A stretch of DNA of 64,000 nt from Phialophora verrucosa (Eukaryota > Ascomycota > Eurotiomycetes > Chaetothyriales > Herpotrichiellaceae), in NCBI GenBank assembly GCA_002099365.1, contig MSED01000005.1:930001-994000 (forward strand). Direction: 5' to 3'. The position numbers were made by a program, and so were the translations under genes. The notes beneath the pieces were generated by a model. That model made no database searches. It worked only from the letters and a program-made list of their open reading frames with translations, and had not been told where the DNA came from. How positions within the stretch are numbered: position 1 is the stretch's first letter; every line of letters begins with the position of its first letter. Below are positions 11,451 through 22,495 of this stretch, piece by piece.

Positions 11451-12285
11451 TGTGTTCGTGCAGAGGACTGATGTCTCCTCCTATGATGGAAAGGCAAGAA
11501 TACGAGGTGGCAAAGTTCTCCAGTGGTCGTTTGTCATAGGAAAGGTGAGCTGTCTTCCGCTCGTCTTGCGCGAAGGGAGTTGTAGCTTTATAATACTTGC
11601 CCATGTTGGCTATTATTACTCGTAGCCCGCAACAACTTCACCTTGACCATGTACCCATTGTGTGCGCGTTCCTTCGCAATCTCTTCGAGACGTGGAACTG
11701 ATTCAAGCCATGAGCCGGGTTTTTCATGGCAAAAATGTGAAGGGGCCGCAAGATGATACTCTGCGGATTACCAGATATTTTATTTCCCTTTTCGACAATG
11801 GCAGCTTTTGACGAGGGCGGCAGCAATGCAAGGCTAAGCCCGGACCGGAAGAAGCTGATTATGTATCACGCCCGAACGTGCAGAGCCGCCGGGCGAGGCG
11901 TCGAATCCAGGGGCGCCAGGGGACCCACGAGGTGGCCCAGGGGAGGCGAGTGCGGGGCCTTGGAGGCTCCTAGCCCGAGACGCGAGCGAAACGGCAGAAA
12001 GCCCACTTGCTTGACCATTCGACCCTGTGTGCCGGGGTCTTGCAAACGTCGGTGATATGTACATATGGCTGAGTTAGTATGTACATACCCTACAGCCTGG
12101 CCTGCAACGTCCACCCTCTTCGCAACCATTTGAACAACACGAACAAAACAATCCAGCCTCGTTGATTAGCAACCAGCAATGTCGGACATCTTCCGGCCCC
12201 TGTTTCGATCGGTCGAAGGTAATTGTGTACCTGCGTCCGTCGCAAGAGTGCCTCGTGGCGCAAAGGCGTGCTCTGCTGACTGTTC
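11451..12285. other. divergent intergenic gap
   Basis: Lies between the divergent starts of the secreted propeller and the bZIP gene, so both promoters should be here. A candidate TATA box for the minus-strand gene is listed separately. No gene is visible. Confidence 0.6.
11587..11592 (-). promoter_or_regulatory. candidate TATA box of the propeller gene
   Basis: TATAAA on the minus strand, about 137 bases before the start codon at 11450, a reasonable fungal spacing. Supported by motif and position only. Confidence 0.4.
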
Positions 12286-13511
12286 ATGCAAGACAAGGTC
12301 GCGACCAGACGAGAGCAACTACGCAAAGCGCAGAAGTAAGTATAAGTCCCAATACGGTGGTCAGCTTCCAGATGGTATTACGAGTGACTTAACACCCGCT
12401 CCGGGATGTACCAGGACATTCAGAGACCGTCGCGACCAGTACCTGCAAACGCTGGAGAAGACGGTTGGGCGTCTGCACGGCAACGAAGCCAGACTCCAGA
12501 ACGAAATCGAGCACCTGAAGCGCGAATTGTCGTTGACGAAACTTCGGCTCGCCGACAGTGAAGCCAAGTTATCTCAGTTCCGAGAGCCGTCCGACGCAGG
12601 TGGTCATCGCGCAAGCAACCGTTGGCGCGACTTTGCCTACCCGTCGCGCGAGAATGGAGCGAATGCGTATCTCTCCCCTTCCAATGACAGTGCGACCAGC
12701 GACGCCGACTCCTTTGCCAGCAGCACGACCACTCTAGTCTGGGTGGAGATGAAGAGCGATCAACCGGTGCAGCTGCATGTGCAACCGCAAGATGGAGACG
12801 GGGACAGCAATCCTCCTTTGCCGAACCTTCATCCGCGAGGTGGCCTCCTCCCAGCGTACGTCACTCATCTTGATGTGGTCGTCGTGGCCATGGAATTCGT
12901 GCTCAAGTAGGTACTGTGTCCTTTTTTTCGCCACCTCACTGACGCAACACCCTCCCCAAGGCTCGAATCTCCTTGTCTTCCGCATCTTCGCGCAAACGCC
13001 GACGACAGCATTTCTCCCTCCGACGGCCGTTCCAGCGCAAAAAGCTCACCGCATGGCCACGTCCACACCGCTTCAGCAGCTCTTCTGTGTTGCTCGCCGT
13101 CCGATTCACCACTGCCTATCCCCACCTCGCCATCGACACTGTCACCGGTCACTTCGACGGCCGCACCCTCATGGCCGGTTCATAAAGCGACACTCGAGCG
13201 GCTGCTTGATATCTCCGAGACCCTACCGCTTGACCAGGCCTTGGAGTTGACACCCATTCAGGCTTGGCATTGCATTGCGCAGACGCCAAACTTCCACATG
13301 CTGCAAGTCAATTTTCTGCATCATATGTCGGACAAGCTGTTGGGGCATGTGAAATGTTATGGGTAAGTGGCCTTGGCTTGGCATCAAGTTTCGAGGTATG
13401 CTGGAGGTATGGGAGAGATGGCGCTAATGTGTGATACTTCTCCACGATAGGTTCGGCGCCGTGGTCAGGCGAGACTTCCTGATGAAGTTGCTGGCGGAGC
13501 TATTCCGGTGA
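12286..13511 (+). CDS. bZIP transcription factor, atypical basic region
   Basis: Four exons (12286-12335, 12415-12855, 12961-13362, 13451-13511) encode 317 residues. A different frame stays open across intron 1 and would give a wrong N-terminus. The spliced frame starts at an ATG preceded by an in-frame TGA and joins RREQLRKAQ to KTFRDRRDQYLQTLE, a bZIP basic region, followed by heptad leucines to about residue 70. The Asn that is normally invariant in the basic region is replaced by Leu (QLRKAQ). The middle is Ser/Pro-rich. The C-terminus (LTPIQAWHCIAQTPNF, then CYGFGAVVRRDF across the last intron) is the conserved end module of a fungal bZIP subfamily. A nuclear DNA-binding role is expected; targets are unknown. 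Confidence 0.85.
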
Positions 13512-14832
13512 AGAGTCGCTTCCTTTACCTGTGTGTGCCTCAATACCGACCGAAGCTTGCCTTCGGAGACTTTGGAGCGGACATCGAAGAAGCGGGTTGG
13601 TCTGATGTTGGTCTATGTGCAAGAAGATGAGCTTTTACCACTGCGAACGTGACGCATGTAAGAACATCGATTCAGGGCACTGTGTCATGATTGCCAGAGG
13701 TCCGAAACAGACGTAAGACACTGCCATACCAAGCAATGGATCGAATACTAAAGCACTCGACCAGAGAATCGGCTTGTTGATCCCAAGGCGACTGGAAAAG
13801 TCGCCCACTGCATTATTCCTCGAATCCTGGTAAATATGCAGCGACTCTGTTGAGAGCGTGTCGGACTCGACGAACGCAACGGGCAAATGACTACCTGCGC
13901 CTTACGCAAAGGGTGGAGAGAAAACCAGGATCGACACTGTCGCTTGGATCGGCCTCCATGATGTGAAGCACGAAGCATTGCACCCTAACAGGCCGTTGTT
14001 GACATAGCTGCCCTTACTAATATAGCCTCGGAGGACGACTTATTCCCGCCAGTGGAGTAGCTGACGATGGTATGGTGGTAACACTAAAGAGGAGGCCTCA
14101 GACATCCATGGAAGCTCATCGCCAAGGCCAGGCCCTTATTAGTGGGTTATAGGTAGGATTCCGCCCACCAAAATGCGAAGAGCATGCTGCGTACCAATAG
14201 CCGGTAGAGCTTGGGTGCTATTCTCGGCGGTCGGGATATAACTGGTTTGCGAAGGGCTTGGAAGCGTGGACGGGCTCTCATCAGATCGCCAGAATCGGAC
14301 ATTTGTGCGCCACCTCACCTGCATTGACGCATGTGAAGTGTCAAGGCATTAGTGATTTGTCCCAGCCCATGGTATTCCGACAATGAGCCAGCATTGGACA
14401 GCACAACGTCGATCCCAGGCAGAAATGCATCCTCGCAGATGGGAAAGTTCGACCATCCCATGTTGACGCGACCAAGGCCCACAGGATGGAATTAAGCGAC
14501 GTTGCCGACCGAAGCGAGCCGTCTTTTCAGGATCGACACTCTCGATTGCCAGTCCACAAACGACAACAGAGCGAACGCAATAAGACGGGCGGGGGGAGCG
14601 TGGTATGCATATGTACGGCAGTATCCAGCCAGGAGGCAGCAGACGTGGGGGGGATGTCGTTGTCAATTGAACAAGCATCCCGCGTCTGGCGGACAATATT
14701 GTTATAAATGTTGCGTTTGCCGCTGGAAAGAGTCTGCGATTCAACCCAGGTCGACAGCAAACCAACCAGTTCCCAGACCGGACAAAAGCGATCGAATCCA
14801 GCTTGGAGGAAAGTGACCAAATCGAAGAAGTC
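13512..14832. other. intergenic, nothing convincing
   Basis: Short frames only. An antisense 49-codon stretch near 14340-14490 has coding-like composition but is closed by stops on both sides and matches nothing I recognise. No repeats. Confidence 0.5.
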
Positions 14833-15448
14833 ATGACGGACCTCTCCAAAGTCACTTCATCCTGCTACTGCGGGGCCGTTCTCCTCGAGTATTCCGTTGA
14901 GGGTGATAACTTCATCACCAGCGTAAGAGGCCATACGTCGACTCGGTATACCAGCGCCTAACGTGTGACAGTTCATCTGCCACTGCACCGACGACCGCAA
15001 GATCACGTCCTCTGTGTTTGCCAGTAACTTTGTCATCGTAAGTGGGACCACAAGCACGCACACCTACTCCTGCTCCGGCACGGCATGATATGACATGATG
15101 ACATGCCTGACCCGCATCGCTCTGCAGAAAGACGACACTCTCAAACACGTGCGCGGCCAAGAAAACCTCACGAAGTATGAGCGGAAAACAGGCATAGCGA
15201 GCGGAGACCAGATGGACAGCTATTTCTGCAAGACGTGCGGCTCCCTGCTGTACCGCGTCTCGAGCGGCTTCCCAGGCACACACATTCTGAGATTGGGTGC
15301 CGTGGACCAGTTCGAGTTGGTGTCCGACTATCTGAAGCCGCGGCTCGAGCAGTTTGTGTCGGACAAAGTCGCGTGGGCGGAGCCTGTTGAGGGCTTGGTA
15401 CAGAATGACGGGAACTTCATCAAGCCAGGGTTTGTGCCGTTCAAGTGA
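14833..15448 (+). CDS. GFA-family zinc protein (CENP-V/GFA fold)
   Basis: Three exons (14833-14922, 14972-15037, 15128-15448) encode 158 residues; all introns are phase 0. The family is named after bacterial glutathione-dependent formaldehyde-activating enzyme and binds zinc through clustered cysteines. The ligands are all visible: CYCGAV near residue 11, CHCTDDRK in exon 2, and CKTCGS in exon 3. SSVFASNFVI and GSLLYRVSSGFPG also fit the family core. Fungal members are numerous, cytosolic and mostly uncharacterised; a role in small-aldehyde or thiol chemistry is only a family-level guess. The C-terminus (IKPGFVPFK) is typical of short fungal members. Confidence 0.88.
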
Positions 15449-16565
15449 TTGATTATACTAGAGCAGGGGATTTGGACTGAGAAGGAGCAGAAGAGACAAG
15501 CCTGCAATCAGCAGCTTTGCATCAAGTAGGCATCGCCAGACAATCAGTGCAGAGGACAATTATCATATCCCGAGACTTTTCAAAGGTGATTTGCAGTTAA
15601 AGTGGTTGATTCTAGGAGGGTTCAACCCTTACACTGCTGGCCAGGCCGGTCAGTGCGTGAGAAATGAGCGAGAAGTGAGTTGTCTTTCAAGTCGCATTAA
15701 CGAGCTCGTCAAGCGGAAGAACTATATTCCAGGGCCAGACTTGAAATAACTTCGGGGCAAGGACACTCACTGTGCCGACGAGCATCGACCTTCTTTGCTT
15801 CCTACAAGCTTCTCCTCGTGTCAGCATCTTCCTCCTCCCAAATGCGAGACCACGCGCGCTTCCTGTCCAACTACTACTTCTCGTTGACGGCAATTGCCCG
15901 GGCGCATTGCGCTCTTCGGTTGTAGCAATGCCGACTGGGCTTTCTCGTATCAACCTCAGACATCCATTGAACTTTTGCTGTTCTTGCTATCTTTCTAGCA
16001 GTCTGAGAGGTCGTTCTCCAAAGCCACTAGGCCGGCACCACGCCTGATACAATCAGATGGCGAGCGGCCCCATGTGTTTAATTCACCAATGACTGACACG
16101 AACAAGCCTCAACTCCAGATTGATCTCCGTCAGCGCCCGGTCTGGTAGACACACCCTGAAAATCCATTCCTTTGCTGACTTCGATATGCGCCATTCTCCT
16201 TCTTGGGATTCCAAAGCTATGCACCGCCGATCACCGATCACCACTCATCTGCTATTAATGGTATCCGTCGGATACGATTTTGATATGAGCGGCGTGGTCT
16301 ATGGAGAGAACCCTCGCCCGCGTGCCGCTGCTGCAGATGGTGTACGGTCATGTATTATAGGAACGGTCCTTGCTAAGCATGAGCATTCACCATTCTATTC
16401 CTTTGATTGGTGCCCCTCCATGCGATTCGTCTTCGAGCAACCTGTCCGCACGAGGTCGAAGGATCCAAAAGTCTACAAAGTTGACTATTTCGCGTTCTGT
16501 GCCCTTCCACTTTCGTTGTGTCTTGATTTCTTCTCTGTCTCCTAACTGTGTATTCCAATATCTCC
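15449..16565. other. intergenic, nothing recognised
   Basis: Three-prime flank of the GFA-like gene and upstream DNA of the methyltransferase. A 141-codon plus-strand frame (16120-16545) runs up to the methyltransferase start but resembles nothing and has unbiased composition. Confidence 0.55.
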
Positions 16566-18010
16566 ATGGCAATGGCCGCACAAACCCTCGAGGACATCAG
16601 CCTGACTAGCTTGGGTGAGTCCATCACCTCGAATGTGAAGGTCATCACGGACATCCTCAACGACCAAAAGCTACCACATCCGACTCTGTCACCCAGCGGA
16701 CCGCTGCATTATACTGGCGGACCAGATGATGCCCGGCTACAGGAAGCGCGAATGAAGCTCCTCACTTCTGCTTGGGCGCTTGAGCAGCTGGCGGCAGGGC
16801 CGCAAGATTACATCTACTGGCAAGCTTATACAGTACGCGACGCAGTCGGTGAAGTGCCCAGGAGTCTCTGACGTTTGTAGACAAAGCATGATCTCACGGT
16901 CCTCAGTATCTTCGCAAAATTCGGAGTCTTCGAAGCGGTGCCGACCAGCGGTGACATCTCCTATTCCGACCTCGCAGCAACACTGCCGTTGACGGAAAGA
17001 CAGGTGCGGCGCCTATTCCGGCACGCGATGACAAAGAACATCTTCTTCGAGCCCCGTCCGGATCATGTTGCTCACACTGCGCTCTCGATAGCCCCCATCA
17101 AAAAGCGGAGTCTGACGCCCTGGATCAACCACAATCTTGGGGAAATTCTCCCCGCGAGCTCGCGTCTCGGGGATGCTGTTGAAAAGTACGGCGATCCACA
17201 GGATCCAACTGAGGCTGCAATCAGCATAGCCTGGAATTTGGAGAAAGGAAAAGGCCTGTTTGACTGGTTCAGGGACGACGGGCAAGGTTCTGAGAAGGGT
17301 TGGCGTGCTCGTCAGTTTGCTCAAGCCATGGAGTCCATGGATGGCGGCGGTCACGAGACGAGGTTCACGGCCGTTGGCTTCGACTGGGAAAGTCTTGGTG
17401 AAGCTACCGTTGTTGATGTCGGTGTTGCCATGCGCCAGAATTGCTATGTCTCGTCCGGATGACTGGCTGACTGTTCGTTTAGGTTGGTGGTTCAAGTGGT
17501 CACGTCTCCATCCTTCTGGCCGAGAAGTTTCCAGCTCTTCAACTTGTGGTGCAAGACCTCCCCGAAATTAAAACCATTTTTGATGCTCTGGTGGCCCCCG
17601 AGCTCAAGTCACGAGTGTCATTCCAGGCGCACAACTTTATGACGCCTCAACCGCAGCAGAGCGCCGACGTCTTCCTCCTTCGTCACGTGTTGCATGATTG
17701 GCCTGATGCCATAGCTGTCAACATCCTGCGAAACATCATCAACTGTAAAGATGGGCTTGTCAAGGACGGCGCACGCCTCATTGTAGTAGACAACATTATG
17801 CCGCCGAGGGGAGCCCTGCCTCCACCTATTGAGCGACTGATCACCACGGCAGATCTGCAAATGTGGACGGCCGTCAATGCCCTCGAGAGAAGGAAAGAGG
17901 ATTGGATTGAGCTATTCAGACAGGCCGATGAGAGGTTGGAGCCCGTGGCCTTTGTACAGCCAGAAGGAAGTTCCGACACTGTCATTGAAGTTGTCTTCAG
18001 GCACAAATGA
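16566..18010 (+). CDS. COMT-like SAM-dependent O-methyltransferase
   Basis: Three exons (16566-16832, 16881-17417, 17483-18010) give 443 residues. The protein has the plan of fungal O-methyltransferases: a helical dimerisation and winged-helix domain (LTVLSIFAKFGVFEAVP, LTERQVRRLFRHAMTKNIF) and a Rossmann domain. SAM motif I (VVDVGGSSGHVS) is rebuilt across intron 2, at residues 266-277. The likely catalytic histidine lies in LLRHVLHDWPD (H336 or H339), and NAL-ERRKEDW follows. Intron 2 uses a weak donor, GAT|GTCGGT, chosen because it alone restores motif I in frame; an unspliced read-through stops within 45 bases. Known relatives methylate phenolic or polyketide hydroxyls, but the substrate is unknown. 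The start is the first ATG (CCATGG context). Confidence 0.87.
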
Positions 18011-18704
18011 CAGAGGAGTGCTGTTGCTCAATCGTCCAGAAGTCGGGCATTGTTTCTGAAGCACATCAGAGTACTCGAACCATAAATGCTTGCGAAGCGA
18101 ACCCTCGGCTCAAGGTTGCCGTAGAGCAAAGGGACTTCACATGTAAGACGGTTAGAAGCTTGCTGGATCTGTTGTCCGACCGGTGTCACAACTGGCCTTG
18201 ATCTCTTCAACCTCGTCTTGAGACGTGCTGGGCGATAAGTTGGCGCACAAGGCTCCCATTATTGAAGAATTCTGCCGCCGAGTTTATGGCATCAGACGCA
18301 GCTAGTGCTCCTGTAACATCATCCCGAGCTGTAAAGAGATCTGATCTGCTCTTCAGGATCTACAGCGGCATGGACGGCCGTAAATCCTGAGCCTTTTGAA
18401 CATGGGATCGTGCCACTTTTGGCAAAATACTCCGCAGGAGAACAAGACCTCAGTAACCACGGCGGCGCATTCGGTTGGTCGATGCTTTCCGGTCGGGGCG
18501 ACAGCGAGAGTTAAAGCCTCGGCTCAAATCTCGAAACAGTCGATCAACTGCTGTAAAATAGTCGCTTCTATTTCCTGTCACTTTTGCGCTGCTCAAGATT
18601 CAAGCTGGAAACATCGTGGTCATGATATATTCTAGATCGTTGCGATAGACTCGGAAGCCCCAGTTCATTGGTCCTGCGTTTTCTGTCCGTCCGTCCATCT
18701 CACA
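18011..18704. other. intergenic, nothing recognised
   Basis: Three-prime flank of the methyltransferase and promoter of the HAD hydrolase. Short frames only. Confidence 0.6.
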
Positions 18705-19759
18705 ATGGCTTCTGTCCAGTCCCGGCCGAAAGTGCTCCTGTTCGACATTGGTGGCGTTTGTGTAAGTACTGTCCTCCCCTCCTGCATCAAGCATTGCGCT
18801 CGAAGAGAAGAAGCAGGCGATCAGAAACATTGAACATGAACATGAACATGAACATGAACATGAACATGAACATGAACATGAACATGAACATGAACATGAA
18901 CATGAACATGAACATGAACATGAACATGAACATGAACATGAACATGAACATGAACATGAACATGAACATGAACATGAACATGAACATGAACATGAACATG
19001 AACATGAACGTCAATGTGAGGTGAACGAACACTGACCCATCCCAGGTAGTATCGCCGTTCCAGGCAATCCTGGACTACGAGATCCAACACGGCATCCCCA
19101 AGGGCTACATCAACTACAGCATCCGCGCCCTGACGCCGAACGGGGCATGGCACAAGCTCGAGCGGGGCGAGATCCCCAACGACGCGAACTACTTCCGGCT
19201 GTTCAAAGCCGACCTGGAGCGAGCGGACCTGTGGGCCCGATTCCACGCCGAAATCTTGCACACCTCGGGCCCGCCGCCGCCCGTGCCGACCATCGACGCC
19301 GAGACCCTGTACTGGGACATGATGCGCAAATCCCGCGACCCGGATCCGTGGATGTACCCTGCGCTGTTGAAGCTCAAGGCCCAGGGCTGGAACCTGGCGG
19401 CGCTGTCGAACACGACCGTGTTTCCCGAGGGCCATCCGTTCAGCACGCCCGGGCCGGACGACGTCAAGAAGGTGTTTGACGTTTTCGTGTCGAGCGCGCA
19501 CGTCGGCATGAGGAAGCCGAACCGTGACATCTACGAATATACGTTGAAGTTGATCCGCGAGCGGTGGGGCCAGGACATCAGGCCCGAGGACGTCGTCTTC
19601 TTCGATGATATCGGGGAGAACTTGAAGACCGCCAAGGCGCTGGGCATTCGGACTGTGCGGGTCGTGCTGGGCAAGACGAAGGACGCCGTCAGGGAACTCG
19701 AACGGCTGACTGGGTTGGAGCTGGTCGGGGAGCCGTACGTGAGTAGGGCGAAGTTATGA
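18705..19759 (+). CDS. HAD-superfamily hydrolase (sEH-N / subclass IA type)
   Basis: Two exons (18705-18761 and 19046-19759) encode 256 residues. All four HAD motifs are visible: I, LLFDIGGVC near residue 14 (nucleophile Asp; the usual second Asp is Gly, as in the FDxGGV subgroup); II, LAALSNTT; III, Lys in GMRKPNRDIYEY; IV, VVFFDDIGENLKTAKALGI. The cap is the helical insertion between motifs I and II, as in the phosphatase domain of soluble epoxide hydrolase and related fungal proteins. The substrate is unknown, possibly a small phosphoester or haloacid. Motif I is split from the rest by a 284-base intron that contains a long hexamer array; donor GTAAGT, branch-like CTGAC and acceptor CCCAG lie outside the array. 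Confidence 0.88.
18831..19009 (+). repeat. perfect hexanucleotide array (ATGAAC)n inside an intron
   Basis: A 179-base block repeats the same 6-bp unit (ATGAAC; GTTCAT on the other strand) about 30 times with no mismatch, then decays (GTCAATGTGAG). It fills most of the single intron of the HAD hydrolase gene; without it the intron would be about 105 bases, normal for this window. The unit contains neither GT nor AG on the coding strand, so the array cannot itself offer splice borders. Long open frames across it (Met-Asn or His-Val repeats) are artefacts of the repeat. Confidence 0.95.
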
Positions 19760-20401
19760 TCGGATTTCAACGCCGGCAGCGGTACAGATGCTGCTTAGAA
19801 TTCGGGGACGTGGGTTCACAGTAGAAGGGAAGGACTGGTGCTTCTGCCTGCTTAGAGCGATAGACCCTTTTCCATAGAAGTGGAAGTGTGGTGCATTTCC
19901 AAGTCAAGCCCCATTCGAAGCTCCGCTCCGATCGACTTCATAGGGGAAACAATTTCACGCGGAACGTCGGCGCTCAGGAAGTCGCTGTGTGTTGCATTGC
20001 GGCTGGAACTGCTGGGGGTCAACGGCTCTTCCATTCACAATTAGACACCAACTAACCTCAACTGATGGCCAATGCAGGACGCAGACCACATCAACTGTCT
20101 TGCTGTCCTTGTTTGACGCTCTAACCGTGTGACTTTGCGGGAGGATGAACTCGGTCAGCTAGAAGAGAGTACTCGTATGGCAGGGAGAAACACCGAGACC
20201 GTGGCTCAAGACGGGGGTTCCACGATGTGTCATACTTATGGTAAGGCCACCCAGGTGAAGGCCTTGTTCGACCGTCGTTGATTTAGCTTTTGAACCAATG
20301 GTAGCAATGGCCACTAGTAGGTATCAAGTCCAAAGGAATGTACTCATACTCGTGCATTTCCAACATCAGAGTCCCGATCTCAGCGAACTCTGCCGGTTCG
20401 A
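19760..20401. other. convergent intergenic gap
   Basis: Lies between the 3' ends of the HAD hydrolase and the UBR7-like gene. No gene or repeat seen. Confidence 0.6.
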
Positions 20402-22140
20402 TCAATACCCACTCTGCTCTCTCCTGTTATCCCCCTCTCCTCCCTCGCCACCCCCCGCATCGGCTCTTGCCTCATTGATCCCCTGGGAATCACCCCTCAG
20501 CTTCTCAAAGTAGGCTTTAATATCGTCCGCGCTGACGACCCTCCCTTCCTCCGCGTACGGCTTGAGGAATTCCTTGACCTTGTCGCGGAGATGGTTGTAG
20601 ACCATCACGCCCTCGATTGCGCGGACGCGATCGATGTTGCTGAGGGCAGCTTCTCCACGCTCGAGAAGCGAGGCGCGGGATGAGCCTCCGTTCGTGCCGT
20701 TGGGGTGATGCTGCGAGGATCCGTCCGATGAGACAGAGGGCTCGTATGTTTCTTCGTCTTCGAGGAGTTGAGGGTGTGGGATGAGGTCCGGGTAACATGA
20801 GGGACAGTGGCAGAGGTGGTCGCGGAAATCGGCCTCAAGGAAGAGACTAAAGCGGCCGGTGGGCGGGGAGGAGGGGAGGAGTTCGTGTTTGTGTCGGGGC
20901 TTTGAGTCGGGTTCTGTGGGTTGAGCCGTCGCCGACGGGATATCCGCACTGTTGACGAGCGAGCCGCTGTTCGTGGGAGATGGTTGGGCAGGTTCTGACA
21001 GGAGATTGGCATCCTGTGATGCCGTGGTCACATCGTCCTTAACGCGCTTTGTCGGACTTGATGGTCGGGTATCGATGTCGTCGTCTGATGCTTTGCGCTT
21101 CAAGGAATTCGTGGTATTGGGCTCTGCAACAGCGAGCTCGGCGGTCGCTGGCTTTGTCTTTGCGAGATATTCAGCCCACGTTTTGCACCCCGCCGACACC
21201 GTATCGCGATATTGGGCATAAGTCACACAACCCATGGCTTCCCAATCTTCAGCTCGGACGGCCAACGACTTCTCATGATTAGCGACGGGCGGAAGGAACC
21301 CTGCCGTGCCCGCGTACTTCTTGATCCATGGGTTCGACTCGACGCATTTGTAGCATATCAGGGCCTCGAAGTCGTCTTCTTGTGGAAAGCCCGGGGGAAT
21401 TGGGTGGGAGGCTTCTTCCTTCCTTTCACTCTCTCCATCTTCAAGCTTCTTCTCCCCATTGGCTTCCTCTTGCCTCCATTCTTGCCGCGTATACCAATCC
21501 CTTGGCAGACCCATCAGACATTCAGGGTGATACCAGTCCTCGCCACATCCACCCGTTTCGACCGTCCCCAACCCCAAACATTGGAACATAGTCCCGTTCT
21601 CCGTGTTGGCATCATATTCCTCTCCACAAGCGCAGAAGCGATTCTGGAAATTGTGATTGTAATGGTTCCCCTTATGCGGTTCTTGGGAATGAACACCTCG
21701 GCTGCCTGTTGCAGGATCTAACCGCAGGGTGCATGACGATGTTGAGGGAAGCCTGCTGGTGCCACAGTCGCAGACAAAGTCACGCCGGGAGAAGAGTTCG
21801 ACTAGAGTGTGTTCACCGTGGCAGGAGATGGAGCAAGCGTAACAGACACCCGCGGGGGTGTAGACTTGTGCTGCTGAGGCGGGCGGAGGAGAGCACGTCA
21901 GACAGGCGAAGATGTTCTGTCGGAGAGGTCCAAGAATGTTGGTGCATTTGTCAAATTTCTGGCCAAAAGTCAGATTAGATGGTGGCTAGAGGAGCCATGG
22001 TGGATGGTGAGGTTTACATATGGTAGCACTTCTCGCGCATCAGCCTCAAGGGCCAGTTGCTGGTTGATGAATTCCGATGCGGTTTGAGAGTCTTGCAAGA
22101 CAGGCGCCTTGTGCTCTTCGTCCTCGGGAATGGCCGCCAT
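20402..22140 (-). CDS. UBR7/mlo2-like protein with UBR box and PHD finger
   Basis: Two exons (22140-22018 and 21958-20402) encode 559 residues. The N-terminus (SQTASEFINQQLALEADARE) is the conserved lead-in of the family. A UBR-type zinc box follows (from KCTNILGPLRQNIFACLTC through CYACSISCHGEH to DFVCDCGTSRL, about residues 45-110). A PHD-type finger lies at about 145-260 (RFCACGEEY, MFQCLGLG, GCGEDWYHPECLMGLPRDW and ICYKCV), interrupted by an acidic Glu-rich insert. The C-terminal half has a basic NLS-like KRKASDD/TKRVKDD region and a conserved HLCHCPSCYPDL motif before the final helices. Human UBR7 is a histone H2B ubiquitin ligase and S. pombe Mlo2 affects chromosome segregation; a nuclear chromatin role is inferred. 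It shares a 355-bp divergent promoter with MCM2. Confidence 0.9.
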
Positions 22141-22495
22141 CCTCGCAATTGATGGCCGAGACGATAGTGAGAGATGGAAAAGTCGACTGTGAATCTGCTC
22201 GACGACTCGCTGCGGTTGGAGGAGTCGAGATCGACTCTCGATTTCCTACCTGGGACTGGCGTGTTTCTTTCGACGCGTTCCACTTTACGCGTCCATTTTG
22301 CGTGAACACCCTCCCACCCTCCTTGCGCTCTTGCCCTCAACTCACTTTGATCTCACCACGTCTGCATCCTCTACACGACCAGTTGGGATTGAAGCAAAAT
22401 CATGAGGTACGCATATACAAACGCGACCTTGGGCCCTTTTCTCCTTGTGGACCGCGGACACTAACCCCTCTCAAAGTTCACCCCTGCGGCCTAGC
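22141..22495. other. 355-bp divergent promoter region of UBR7-like and MCM2
   Basis: Separates the two start codons. It contains the paired MluI cell-cycle boxes listed separately and a pyrimidine-rich stretch near 22305-22345 likely to be leader of MCM2. Confidence 0.7.
22273..22292. promoter_or_regulatory. two MluI cell-cycle boxes (MCB) upstream of MCM2
   Basis: ACGCGT occurs perfectly at 22273-22278 and 22287-22292, 14 bases apart, 204-223 bases before the MCM2 start. In yeasts ACGCGT binds MBF and drives G1/S expression of MCM and other replication genes. The word also occurs by chance elsewhere here (near 26279, 29406 and 33001), so it is the spacing and location that carry weight. Confidence 0.6.

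Noticed and set aside
12179..12910. 243-codon ORF as the bZIP gene model
   Set aside because: Reads through introns 1 and 2 and gives a non-bZIP N-terminus; the spliced model restores the basic region and the conserved C-terminal module.
14345..14490. Antisense 49-codon frame with protein-like composition (possible gene relic)
   Set aside because: Closed by stops on both sides, no extension by splicing that I could support, and no family match.
16120..16545. 141-codon plus-strand ORF upstream of the O-methyltransferase
   Set aside because: No family features; it overlaps the promoter and leader region of the methyltransferase.
18821..19501. Antisense ORF with a long His-Val repeat, and plus-strand Met-Asn repeat ORF
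   Set aside because: Both are the (ATGAAC)n array read in arbitrary frames; the array lies in an intron of the HAD gene.
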